DNA of 64,000 nucleotides, from positions 168,916,549-168,980,548 of the forward strand of contig CM048750.1 in NCBI GenBank assembly GCA_026315105.1, read 5' to 3'. The translations under genes and the position numbers were made by a program. Within the stretch, counting starts at the first letter, position 1; every line of letters begins with the position of its first letter. The notes below the pieces were generated by a model. That model searched no databases and was not told where the DNA came from. It saw nothing but the letters and a program-made list of their open reading frames with translations. Shown piece by piece: positions 33,545 through 43,460 of this stretch. This stretch comes from Locusta migratoria (Eukaryota; Arthropoda; Insecta; Orthoptera; Acrididae).

Positions 33545-33840
33545 GTCCACTGAGAATGACATGCTGCATTCTGTTATCTAGGAACTCCTCAATCCAATCA
33601 CACAACTGGTCCCATAGACCATATGCTCTTACTTTGTTTATTAAATATCTGTGGGGAACTGTATCAAAAGCCTTGCGAAAGTCAAGAAACACAGCATCTA
33701 CCTGAGAACCCGTGTCTATGGCCCTCTGAGTCCCGTGGACGAATAGCGCGAGCTGGGTTTCACAATATCGCCTCTTTCGAAATCCATGCTGATTCCTACA
33801 GAGTAGATTACTAGTCTCCAGAAATGTCGTTACCCTGGTT
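33545..33840 (-). pseudogene. CR1/Jockey-type LINE RT fragment
   Basis: The minus strand reads VDAVFLDFRKAFDTVPHRYL, then INKVRAYGLWDQLCDWIEEF and LDNRMQHVIL. This is the catalytic Asp motif (FLDFRKAFD) and following region of the CR1-like RT family also seen at 30.3-31.2 and 38.7-39.5 kb. The frame is open over this short span, but both ends are truncated. Confidence 0.88.
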
Positions 33841-33856
33841 GTATTTTATTTATTTA

Positions 33857-34869
33857 CTAGCTGAAAACCCGGCGTTGCCCGGGTATTTATTCATTCCTGC
33901 CATTTTACAGGCGTATAAGGGCTGTATGTCTGTAAAATCTCTTGGGACTATAGTAGTAAAGAAGTAATAGATTAAAATTTGGTGCATGATGGGGCGGTTT
34001 TCCATGAAAGTCACTGTTTATCTGCTCATATCTCAAGAACTCCGTGTCGTACTGTGATACAATTTAGAAGGTACACTCAACTATATATGTGTATACTGTT
34101 TGTAAAATTTCCTGCGGATACAATTTGTAGTGTAGAAACTATAAATTGTAACGTCATACCGAATGCCGTAGTTTTAGTCCATGAACACCGGAACGTTACT
34201 GTGTATGTGCTCATATCTCATGAACTACGTGTCGTACTGTGATACAATTTAGAAGCTACATTCAACTATATATGTGTATACTGTCTGTAAAATTTCCTGT
34301 CGCTACAATTTGTAATGTTCAAATTATAAATTGTAACGTCATACTGAGAGCCGTAGTTTTACTCCATAAACAGCGGAAAAGTAGTAAGCGAGAAACTTTT
34401 TTGCTTTCATCATTTTACTATGGTTGCCAGCAAAAAAAAATTTAATAAAGTTTTGAAATTATTTTTAAGGTTTGTTGCAAGTTGCTAAAAGTCTCGCCGC
34501 ACTATATTACATTTTTTGCGATTTCTATTGGTTACGACGTAATATCTTTTGAACCATTTGTCGTATGTGATTCTTAACCACGCATCAATTGTTACCTCAC
34601 GGTAAGTAATGTGTGTACCAAATTTGGTTGAAATCGGTCGAATGGCTTAGGAGAACATGAGCAGCATTGTCACAAAATGCATCTGTTTTTCGCGCATCTC
34701 ATTGTTTATGACGTCATATCTCGTGAACTATATATCGTATGTGGTTCTTACACTTACGGCGACCGTTCTCATGGATTGAAGCTTACGTGTACAAAATTTC
34801 ATAAAGACTGGAACAAAACTGTAGATTTGTATGCAACACGTACAAACATACTCTGCTTTATATATTAGA
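33857..34869 (-). mobile_element. non-autonomous Helitron
   Basis: On the minus strand the 3' terminus (33857-33885) is a hairpin (ACCCGG...CCGGGT with a short loop) followed by TTTTCAG and CTAG, then host T, the Helitron 3' signature. The 5' terminus at 34869 is TCTAATATATAAAGC preceded by host A. Insertion is therefore between A and T with no TSD. The 1013-bp body has no RepHel coding sequence. It contains an internal duplication of about 185 bp (34027-34211 and 34212-34390). Confidence 0.85.
34027..34390. repeat. two ~185-bp direct repeats inside Helitron
   Basis: Both units begin catatctca.gaact.cgtg and share gtcgtactgtgatacaattt and actatatatgtgtatactgt. The spacing between unit starts is 185 bp. 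Confidence 0.9.
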
Positions 34870-36160
34870 TAGTTGTAGAACTTTGGTTGTCTGGTGGGAA
34901 TGTTAGAGTCTATGGATATGGCTGCTTGCTACTTGCTCCCCCTGGAGAAGTGGCGATCAACACCTCACCTTAACTTCTGCTGCTGCCTGGCCGTGGCTGT
35001 CATCGAACTCCGTCTCTCCTAGCAGGGTTTCAGTGCTATTAATATTGTAGCACAGCAGTGGAAGAGTTACAGACCAAGTAAGCAAACAGGTTTACCTGAT
35101 ATAATTGTCTGTATTGCCCCTTTAAGCAAGAGGAATGTGTGGTAGCCTGTTACACATTAAAGTCGGTTACTTCTGTAATCAAATATAGAAATAATAATTA
35201 GTCTCGTTGCAGGACCAAGACACTATGAAAGTCAATTCAGTAAAATCATTCAAACTGAAGTAGCCCGACCCCTAGCAAAGAGGGAGTGCGCTGAGAAACA
35301 TTACGTACATTTGAGAGTTAACGGAACATCCCAGGCAGGGGCAACGGCTACAATCGGTAACATTCCGTACTCTTTCGTCCGTTGATTGGAAAACGCGTTT
35401 TACTCGTCCCGGCGGAAACATAACCGATAAATAGCGGACGGCTGCTGGCTCAACTAGCACTGGCGTAGAACTACGCACGACTGGGGCGTCGGGAGCGTCT
35501 CTCGACATTTTTATGTCCGTCACTCCAGGACACTTTATCGCTCCGCCGAGAAGAAGTGGGGCTCCGCAGCCAACCTGACAACGCGCCTTGTGCGCCCTTC
35601 CCCCGGACCGAGGGGGCAGGGTCGGCGCCCTGGCACAGACAAATATATGTTACTCTGTGGCCCTGGGCGGTTGGGACACCTGGACTAGTGGTTCTTCAGC
35701 CAAACGGCGCGAAGGATTGTGTCCCTCCGCCGTTGGTGAGGCAGAAGCGGAATAAACTAACGGCCAAAAGAGTACGCCATATTGCTTCATTCCCGTATTA
35801 ATTAAATGTTACTTGATAAAATTATAAATCCTACGTCAGGAAGGAGTCAAGCTGTCAGCCAAGCCTATGGATGTTCTTACTTGTCGGGGAAAATTCACTT
35901 TATGCGATTAAATTGGCAATTAATTTATACTACTTGTAAAGTACTAGACCGATCAGCCAGCGACCGATATCATTCTATTCGTAATTTTACATAAGGGCCG
36001 AATCTGCTGTCAAAATCAAGGGATTAATTTTTATTGCGGCACTCTTCCTTTGTCACAGGGCTGGACTATATGTCATTTGCATCTGCCTTCCTTCAGCAGT
36101 TCGGTAGCCCAAGATATTGGTGCTACATAGTAGTTAAAGGAAAATGGGTGCAACAAGGGG
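34870..36160. other. unassigned sequence, partly GC-rich
   Basis: A moderately GC-rich patch (35270-35740) has short open frames on both strands (35272-35523, 35556-35801) without motifs. A run ataaata at about 35430 could be a TATA-like element, but nothing downstream supports a gene. Confidence 0.4.
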
Positions 36161-36163
36161 GGA

Positions 36164-36232
36164 AGGGGTAGCTTAGACAAACGCGTGTGGGACTGTCACG
36201 TAGCTGATCTGGGTTCGATCCTGCCTCAAGAA
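36164..36232 (+). repeat. tRNA-like segment (probable SINE head)
   Basis: gtagcttagacaaacgcg resembles an A box and ctgggttcgatcctgcc a B box with correct spacing. Anticodon-arm pairing is irregular, so a functional tRNA is unlikely. Confidence 0.45.
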
Positions 36233-36469
36233 CATATTGTATTTTTTAATAATTTTGATTACTTTTTTAAACAGTGAACACGCAGGACACACCGCCAGTA
36301 GATTCAGTCTTTGTTTTTCTATGAAATGCATTTCAGATGCATTTATCAGTGGACGCTGTAGAAATGATATGGTAGGTGCGCACCAAAATAGCGAGCAGCT
36401 ACACGCGCCAGTGCTGTCAGCTGTCAGCCTGCACTAGTGGGCGCCTGTGGCGTTCTGCCCTCAGCCATA

Positions 36470-36775
36470 GCCGCTTACCCGCCCCAGCAACGTGACGGCG
36501 TCGCATCTGGTAAACATGCGACGGCCGCTGCTGCATTTATACAGCAACGAGACGTTGCATAAGGACGGTCGCTCGGCTGCGGCGCGTCTGCGGGCTGCAT
36601 TGTCGAGGCGAGCCAAATTGACTATCGATCCTGCCACACCCTCGATAAATACCGAATTGAGCGGCCGACGGACCGATACGCCTGCTGACGTACGGGCAGG
36701 TCGGCAGCCGCGAGACGGGGCAGTGGTGGTGAAAGGGGGAGGAGGGGATAGGAGGCGACGTGGCTGAGACCAGCG
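36470..36775. other. GC- and CpG-rich island
   Basis: High CpG density (cgacggcgtcgc, gctcggctgcggcgcgtctg, cggccgacggacc). Frames are open on both strands across it (for example 36492-36767 plus and 36461-36814 minus), which is what base composition predicts. No protein family was recognised. It may be a host CpG island. Confidence 0.4.
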
Positions 36776-37039
36776 AACCAAAGGCTTCTTCTGCAATCCT
36801 CCGGGCGTCACCACAGTACCAGCATAAGGTTACCGACCACGGTATACTCAGACTGTTGCATCTTGCCCTCTGCAGAGTACTCACGCTTCTGACACAATCT
36901 GGCATATTAAAACAGTACTTGCTAAACCTGGACATGATGCGTGGTGACTCACCCATATGAAATGAAAGAGGAAAGCCAATAACTTGCGTTGTCAACAAAC
37001 CAGAGGAGATTTGACAAATGAAAAACCTTCAGCCGTTAC

Positions 37040-37112
37040 TTTTAAAATTTTTTAATAACTTACATGTTTCGAGAATCCATCATTCTCATCTTCAGACCCT
37101 TATAAAATTCAT
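37040..37112 (-). ncRNA. hammerhead-ribozyme-like motif with intact core
   Basis: The minus strand reads CTGAAGA (37095-37089), which fits the core CUGANGA. A perfect 6-bp stem II GAGAAT/ATTCTC with loop GATGG follows. GAA is at 37070-37068, stem III is the palindrome ACATGT (37067-37062), and A is at the cleavage position (37061). Flanks can form an AT-rich stem I (TTTTATAA with TTAT-T-AAAA) separated from the core by an internal loop. In known hammerheads position 7 is free and A, C or U is allowed at 17. A very short palindromic stem III is known to work as a dimer. The other arm (38087-38120) has a degenerate copy with GGA for GAA. Activity is untested. Confidence 0.6.
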
Positions 37113-37152
37113 ACAGTAGTACGAGAACTAGCCATCCATTTATAATACTGCA

Positions 37153-37993
37153 CTAGCTTAAACCCGCGGCTCCGCTCGCGTGTTGGTTGATTGTGATAGA
37201 TAATGCTCGAAACGTCAAATCGATTTTTTTAAAGAGATGTATTAAAAGAAATTTCTTTTTTACTGCATTATTTATTTATTCTTGTATTTCCTTATTCGTA
37301 TGCTTATCCTTATAGACAAAGAGCTGAAGACATTCTAGCACGCATAGACCAAGGATATGGTCTGTGGCATCACGTTTCGATGTATGTAACCTGCTTGCTA
37401 TAGAGTCACAAACGTCATCGCTGGCCTTCAGTCAGAATTTTTTATTTTTTTATTTTGACTTTCAACGACCAAATCTTCCACTCCATTATAGCTATCGGCA
37501 TGGAACTGCTATGGTGTACAACGCGAGACTTCGGACAACAATTACACACAGACCATTCTTTTGTGTTCTGTAGTTTTCGCTGCAAAGCGAAATATTAACA
37601 CATACACGAGTAGAATTTTATATACACCGATAACTATCCATCCCAATATACTCCACCCTTTTACTTTTATCAATACTCAAGCAACAATGCAACCAATAAA
37701 ACCATTTTCATAGAGTAAATATAATTTTCAAAGAGTAATTATTGTTCCGCATTTCGCGTTATATTCTTCAAATTACTAAATATCTATCACATCGCTATAA
37801 AACCTTCCTCAGGTATAAATTAGTAACTGTACAAATTTGTAGCTCTTTGTCTTGTGGTTCAGACGTGATAAACGTACACCGAAGAACCAAAATGTTCAAA
37901 TGTTTGTATAGTTATGGGACTTAACTACGGGGTCATCAGTCCCTAAACTTACAAACTACTTACCGAAGAAACAATCACATTTATAGATATAGA
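37153..37993 (-). mobile_element. non-autonomous Helitron, exact boundaries
   Basis: On the minus strand the 3' end is a GC hairpin (cgcgagcggagccgcggg) followed by TTTAAG and CTAG. The 5' end is TCTATATCTATAAATG. Host A (37152) and T (37994) flank it with no TSD. Removing it rejoins aatactgca to ttacaccctctca, which matches the complement of the uninterrupted opposite arm near 38025-38050. No RepHel gene is present. A truncated SINE A lies inside. Confidence 0.92.
37887..37961 (-). mobile_element. SINE family A, strongly 5'-truncated
   Basis: Only the tail (ggggtcatcagtccctaaac region) is present. The TSD accgaagaa is at 37878-37886 and 37962-37970. Confidence 0.9.
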
Positions 37994-38228
37994 TTACACC
38001 CTCTCATACCATCTATATCTTGATGTGAGAGGGTGTAACGCAGTATTATAAATGGATCGCTAGTTCTCGTATTACTGCATGGATCTTCTAAGGCTCTGAA
38101 GATCAGAATAATGGATTATCGGAACATGTAATTGATAAAAAAATTTAAAAGTAACGGATGAAGGTTTTTCATTTACCAAATTAATACATCGCGTCGTCCC
38201 GTCATCCGTCTAAGATGGATATACAGAG

Positions 38229-38680
38229 AAACCAGAGGAGATGTCACGTGTATAGAAATAAATTATCTTCTTTGGTGGAGTAGTTACAGCGTAAATACAT
38301 ATTTAAATCAAATCTGTAAATTAATAGTATTGCAAAAAGAAATACTGAATTATACATCGACAAAATATGCAAACACAACAATTTCCTGGCAACAATGACT
38401 AAGGTGAATAAAATAAAATTAAACAAGAATCTAGTTTGAAGGGTTGTTCAAACCACAAGGTGACTCAAAAACCTAAGAAATTTTGAATAAATATTAGAAA
38501 CCTGGGACACTGTTATAACTAACTAAACAAATACAAAAATAGAGGAGTGGGATAGGAGTGTATAGATGGGGTGCATTGGAGAGTTGTAAAACTTAAAGAA
38601 TCGGAGATATGCACTCGAACTGAAAAACAGTGAAAATAAACGTATTCAATTATAGTGATCACAATTAAATAAAGAAGTCT
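38229..38680. repeat. unnamed interspersed repeat, copy 2
   Basis: About 80% similar by eye to 32165-32640. The left part of this copy lies before the foldback (cttgcgttgtcaac at 36983-36996), so the foldback inserted into it. Confidence 0.8.
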
Positions 38681-38689
38681 TTTGCGTAT

Positions 38690-39470
38690 GATGCTGTAGT
38701 ATACAGAGAGGTTGTAACAATGGAAAATTGTATTGAATTGACGCATGGTGCAGGGAATGGCAATTGAATCTCAATTTAGACAAGTGTAATGTGTTGCGAA
38801 TACATAGAAAGGTCCTGTATCATTTAGCTACAGTATAGCAGGTCAGAAACTGGAATCAGTTAATTCCATAAATTATCTGGGAGTAGTCATTAGGAGCGAT
38901 TTAAAATGGAACGACCATATAAAATCAATCGTCGGTAAAGCAGATGCCAGATTTAGATTCATTGGAAGAATCCTAAGGAAATGCAGTCCGAAAACAAAGG
39001 AAGTAGTTTCCAGTACACTTGCTCGCCCACAGCTTGAATACTGCTCACCGGTGTGGGATCTGTACCAGGTGGGGTTAATAGAGGAAGTAGAAAAGATCCA
39101 ACTGACAGCAGCGCACTTCGTTACAGGATCATTTGGTAATCGAGAAAGCGTTACGGATATGATGGATAAACTCCAGTAGAAGACTCTGTAAGAGAGACGC
39201 TCTGTCGCTCGGTAGGGCTTTTGTCGAAGTTTCGAGAACATACCTTTACCGAGGAGTCTAGCAGTATATTGCTTGCTCCTACGTACATCTCGCGAAGAGA
39301 TCATAAAGATAAAATCAGAGAAATTAAAGCCGACATAGAGGCATACTGACAATATTTCTTTCCGCGAACAATACGTGACTGGAATAGGAGGGAGAACCGA
39401 TAGTGGTACTCAAGATACACTCCGCCACACACCGTCGGGTGCCTTGCGGAGTATGGATGTGGATGTAGAA
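38690..39470 (+). pseudogene. CR1/Jockey-type LINE 3' end
   Basis: The plus strand encodes VNSINYLGVVIRSDLKWNDH, then IKSIVGKADARFRFIGRILR, VVSSTLARPQLEYCSPVWDL and IEEVEKIQLTAAHFVTG. This is the RT thumb and C-terminal region of the CR1-like family. Stops follow (after MMDKLQ) and the remaining C-terminus is out of frame. The 3' end has ggatgtggatgtaga (39457-39471), a (GATGTA)-like tail matching the copy at 30.26 kb. It is 5'-truncated, without the catalytic RT motifs. Confidence 0.88.
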
Positions 39471-39499
39471 ACCATCATTCTTCATTTTATATGCACAGT

Positions 39500-39745
39500 C
39501 AAAGTATTTTATCACATGAGAAATGTTTTACGTCTCGGAGACAGCACGTAGACGAGTCGTAGTGCGGCCGCTTAATATAGGCCGCAGCATTGCAATGCGC
39601 ATGCGCGGCTGAGCTTCAAATTCTCTTCTGAACCACGTGGAGGCAGCACATTGGCGCTCCCGCGGCAGGGAGGGGCGAGGGGAAACGCCGCTTGTAAAAT
39701 TGGCGTTGGAGCTGGTAGAGACACCAGCTCCTGACAACTCGAGCT
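39500..39745. other. GC-rich segment, unassigned
   Basis: CpG-containing sequence (gtgcggccgcttaatatagg, cgctcccgcggcagggagg). No gene recognised. Confidence 0.4.
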
Positions 39746-39758
39746 CTGGCGGTTACGC

Positions 39759-39929
39759 CGCGGTGGAGTAGCCGAGCGGTCTAAAGCGTCTCGCTGCGTA
39801 GCGCGCGGTTGCTCGCCGTGGAAGTTCGAGTCCTCCCTGGGGCATGGGTATGTGTGTTTGTCCTTAGGTTAGTTTACCTACGTTTAAGTAACTTGTAAGC
39901 TACGCACTGATGACCACATTTGAACATTT
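39759..39929 (+). mobile_element. SINE family B, tail-deleted
   Basis: The head CGCGGTGGAGTAGCCGAGCG, B box agttcgagtcc and body are present. The tail lost the second half of the hairpin (tgatgaccacatttgaac). A perfect 13-bp TSD ctggcggttacgc is at 39746-39758 and 39930-39942. Loss of the hairpin presumably occurred after insertion, or the copy was made from a variant. Confidence 0.94.
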
Positions 39930-39942
39930 CTGGCGGTTACGC

Positions 39943-40675
39943 ACGAATTGTCCCAAAGCGAGACAATGGAGCTACTGCACACATGGCCTTGCGCATGCAC
40001 AAATCCTCCATGAAGGCAACATACGCCATCAATATTTGTTTTTGGCGCATCAAAGATTCATTAAGAACACCTCATATTTGCCAAAATATCTTATAACTTT
40101 AAATTAAAGACGCACCAACTGTAAAAGCGTTTTGAAGACCCGATAATGACTAATAATGAGGTCACTGCTCTCCACCTAGCAAGAACAGTTGTGTGGTCCG
40201 CGGCATCGCGATGCACTGGTTTTGAGACCGACTGCAAGCAATTTTTTATAAACCCAATCTTCTTTTTAACAGATACGGGAGCAACAATGAGACTTGTATT
40301 TTTACTTGCCACATATCATTTGGGCGTTTTGCAAAACTGTCACAAGGGTAAATAACATTTATACTCTTCGTTGTTACCAACACCCAAAGAAATATTATTG
40401 AATTCCACTTACTCTCCATAACATACAAGGATAGGGGAAACAGGAGAGTGACTTATAACAAGAAAGATACAAAATACATCTTCGCCATCTCTGTTTCTAC
40501 AATTGCTTTTACAGTCTGCAACACCTACCACAAAGTGTTGCTGGCCATTCCCAAGTGAATAAATTCAAATTTAATTCGTTAATTTGACATAATGAGACAG
40601 CAGAGCAATGAAACCAAAATGACAGTCTCGTTTCGAGCATTTTAGAAGATTATAGGACCGCAAGAGAATTCTACT
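39943..40675. other. unassigned sequence
   Basis: No repeat or gene recognised. Confidence 0.45.
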
Positions 40676-40679
40676 TTTT

Positions 40680-40925
40680 GCGGTTCTCGCGATCACTGGT
40701 CACACGCGCTGTCGCTCCTGCAGCAGTTAAGGAGAGGCGTCACGAAACGTAATTTAGACTGGCGGCGCGCCTCCTCCCTTAACACGACGCGGGGGGCGCC
40801 CATCTGAATTCTCCGCGGGTTATCTCGTCTGCCAACGGCGGGCATGCCAATGAGGGGGCGGGCGTTTCCACACATTAGGGGAACTCTTTCCTCGCGACGC
40901 GAGAAAGGCGGCGGCACATTTTGTT
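40680..40925. promoter_or_regulatory. CpG-rich segment with CCAAT and GC boxes
   Basis: Dense CpG (ggcggcgcgcctcctccc, cgcgacgcgagaaaggcggc) with gccaatgagggggcgggcg at about 40845-40863, which places a CCAAT motif 6 bp from a GC box. This resembles a CpG-type promoter, but I see no coding exon on either side and no TATA box. It could also be part of an unrecognised repeat. Confidence 0.3.
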
Positions 40926-41208
40926 GAGAACCTCCGACAAACGGGTATTATCCCCCAAAACGTCGTAAACCACTGAATTCACTAAAAGTTTCGTCCGGGT
41001 ATTGCTACTTCGGACACATTTTCAGATGTAGTCTTGGTAAAAATCTGTCCGTCCATATTTTTCTGTCTTCTTTCGTTTCCCCAATAAGGGGGCTAATTGG
41101 AGCACATAACTTTCGTCAGATATTTACATCTCTATGGACACATCCGAAAGGACAGACACAACAAGAATCTATAAACACTGAAGAGACAGAGAACAGGCAT
41201 GAGTCTGC

Positions 41209-41408
41209 CGGCCGCGGTGGCCGAGGTGACTGAGGCGCTCCAGTCACGGTCTGCACGGCCACTACGGTCGGGGGTTCGAATCCCCCCTCGAGCATGGATA
41301 TTTGTGCCGTCCTTAGTATTAGTTAGCTCTTAAGTAGTAGTCGGTAAGTTTAGGGACTGATGACCCCGTAGTTAAGTCCCATAAGCTACACAAACATTTG
41401 CACATTTT
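41209..41408 (+). mobile_element. SINE family A, full length
   Basis: Complete copy. The TSD aggcatg(a/c)gtctgc is at 41195-41208 and 41409-41422. Confidence 0.95.
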
Positions 41409-41685
41409 AGGCATGCGTCTGCAAACACAGCTGTGTGTAAATACTCAGAGGACAGTGGTCGGCGCTGCGCTCGACAGCTCCTGTCTAACAAGGAGACCAG
41501 ATAGGTATCGGAGTTTAGAATTTCCTTATATTTATGGTACCTGAAGTTCTTAACTTAAATAACAATCAGCCAAAGCCATTCGACGCAGCTCTCAAAAATT
41601 ATCGAGAAAATCGATTTTGAAGTTTTCCAAAGTACACATACAAACCAATAATTAAACCATTTGCAGCATCTGTGAGAATAGCTCA

Positions 41686-41742
41686 GGTGGTAGCGTTCTG
41701 CCCTCACCACCATAGATTCGGTGATTCGAATTCCACTGTGAC
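41686..41742 (+). repeat. tRNA-like segment in inverted arm
   Basis: atagctcaggtggtagcg fits an A box and ggtgattcgaattccac a weak B box. The mirrored arm (minus strand, about 42745-42690) has gtagctcacgtggtagc with a decayed B box. These are tRNA-derived, not functional tRNA genes. Confidence 0.55.
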
Positions 41743-42079
41743 ATTTATTTATTTATTTCGTTTTCGAATTCAGTTATATAAAACATTTTGGGATCTTTAA
41801 TTCCACGTGTTGTGTCAGTTTTAGTTTATGTCTATGTAGACGAGCTGAAAAACTTGTAGTGATGTAAAACGATGGTTAAGTAGGTTTTCTGCTTGTAAAG
41901 CCATTAGTAGCTATGGAGATGACTTTCCAAAAACAGCGTCGCAGCTCTTCACAAACTGAACAATCAAATACTACCGTCGTCTACAAATAGTGTAGCCAAT
42001 ACTGTAAAAAAAATGTAACATTGTTTTTTTATTGAAACCATCATTATTAACAACCTTCTATAAAATATAGAAAACTACG

Positions 42080-42562
42080 TGTGGTGTCGCACAAGTCTAA
42101 AGTGCGCGCCACCTACTTTCGCCGCGCGCCGCCATGCACGCACGGCGCGGCGTTCTTACGACGTCAGGCACGAGCGCCCTCTGCTATAACTCTGCTCGTG
42201 GCCACCACTGAACGACATCGTTCACTTGGGACTGAGATAGGAAGCTGTTAACACTTCGGAATCAGATAGGCACCAGTGAAGACTTGGCTTTCGGATAGGC
42301 ACTAGGCAGGCCTCTAGCTCAACTATGTATCAGCATTCTGCAGTACTGAGCTATGTAAAAGTTAAGTATTACTAAGTCTCTAAGAAATATATATCTCGTT
42401 CTAATTTACTCTAGTGTTTCTAGTTTCTGCTGTCCCACTGGCTGCTCACCTTCGTACCTGCACAAGCGTGCATCCTTTATTCCTGTGTCGGTACTTTTCT
42501 ACTCGGCCACTGACACCTACGACGGAAGCGAGACACAAAAGCGGTGACGAGGCAGGGACACA
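42080..42562 (+). mobile_element. solo LTR, Gypsy-type
   Basis: Starts TGTGGTGTCGCACAAG and ends near gcagggacaca. The flanking aaaactacg occurs at both sides (42071-42079 and 42562-42570). The body matches the fragment at 4374-4710 and extends about 130 bp further, through ctgctcaccttcgtacctgc. The sequence aaagcggtgacgaggcaggg near the end resembles a primer-binding-site region, so the true LTR end may be near 42538 with a short internal remnant. No gag or pol is present. Confidence 0.65.
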
Positions 42563-42969
42563 AAACTACGAATAAACAAAAATACGTGTACTTTTCGTAA
42601 AAGTACGACTAGATATTAAAATTGTATAAGTATTCGAACTCAACGAAAAAAGTGAATCATTTGTTACAATAAGGTATGACCCACCGATCCTAGGGTTGTA
42701 AGACCAGAATGCTACCACGTGAGCTACGGCGACAAATGCTCCAAGTTCTGTAATGTTTGGTACTTACACGTATTTGAAAAACTTCAAATTAGTTTTTCTC
42801 AACAATTTTTTGAGAGTTGCGTCGAATGGCTTTGGCTGATTGTTATTTGAGATCTGAACTTTACGTACGATAAATATCATAAAATTCTGAAATCCGATAC
42901 TGTTGTGGTCTCCTTGTAAGAGAAGAGGTGTCTGGTGCAGGCATTACGTCGGTTCCTGCTGCTACAATG

Positions 42970-43400
42970 GCACGTTATCAGGGTTTTGGTGAGTTTGAAC
43001 GTGGTGTTACTTCCGACGCACGATAGATGTGCGAGAGCTCCTCCTTGTTAGCGGTGAGATGGGAGATTTCCCGTACGACGATTTCGCGAGTTCAAAGTGA
43101 AATCTATAATCCGGTAAAACATCAAATCTCCGACACTGATGCGGCCGGAAAAAGAACTTGGAAGAACGGGACCAACGACGCAAATTGCTCCGGATTTCAT
43201 TGCTGCGTCATCAATAAATGTCAGCGTGCGAACCATTCAACGAACCATCACGGCTATGTGCATTCGGAGCCAAAGGTCGACTCGTGTATTTTTGCAGGCG
43301 AGAACCCCACGCTGCTCAGGACGTGCGCTAGCCGCGCATTTCGCGTATTTCAAGCGTCAACTTCGCGCCGCAATATCTCAGGATGTAATTGGGAAATATT
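42970..43400 (+). pseudogene. Tc1-like transposase N-terminus relic
   Basis: The plus strand reads RYQGFGEFERGVTSDAR, then VRWEISRTTISRVQSEIY (first helix-turn-helix). After a frame change it reads RPEKELGRTGPTTQIAPDFI and SVRTIQRTITAM (second helix-turn-helix). This is the paired DNA-binding layout of Tc1-type transposases. The catalytic DDE domain is missing. The opposite-strand open frames here are incidental. Confidence 0.6.
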
Positions 43401-43460
43401 GCGATGTAATCAACGCCATTGTTTATGTGATTTGTCATACTATGGATTGCTGAAGAAAAA

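Larger units (their letters stand above)
37011..38228. mobile_element. foldback element with hammerhead motif, holding a Helitron
   Basis: Left arm (about 37016-37152) and right arm (about 38024-38170) are inverted copies, for example ggatggctagttctcgtac versus ggatcgctagttctcgtat. Near the centre is a 13-bp stem ttacaccctctca/tgagagggtgtaa (37994-38006 with 38025-38037). It is flanked by a 14-bp TSD aaaccagaggagat (36997-37010 and 38229-38242), inside the unnamed repeat also seen at 32.2 kb. About 55 bases at the right end are unpaired, as in the foldback at 4.9 kb. A Helitron sits in the left arm. Confidence 0.88.
41482..42930. mobile_element. long inverted-repeat element with tRNA-like segments in its arms
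   Basis: Left arm (about 41482-41780) and right arm (about 42640-42930) are inverted copies. Shared blocks are caaggagacca, gtatcgga.tt.agaattt, aacaatcagccaaagccatt and cgacgca. Both arms contain a tRNA-like segment (41686-41742 plus; 42680-42740 minus). The 860-bp centre holds an LTR. Confidence 0.82.

Noticed and set aside
36461..36998. Overlapping open frames on both strands at a GC-rich patch
   Set aside because: High GC removes stop codons on all frames. No motif, splice context or family similarity supports a gene.
42080..42562. Complete LTR retrotransposon or endogenous virus
   Set aside because: Only an LTR and perhaps a few bases of internal sequence are present. No gag, pol or env coding was found anywhere in the window.
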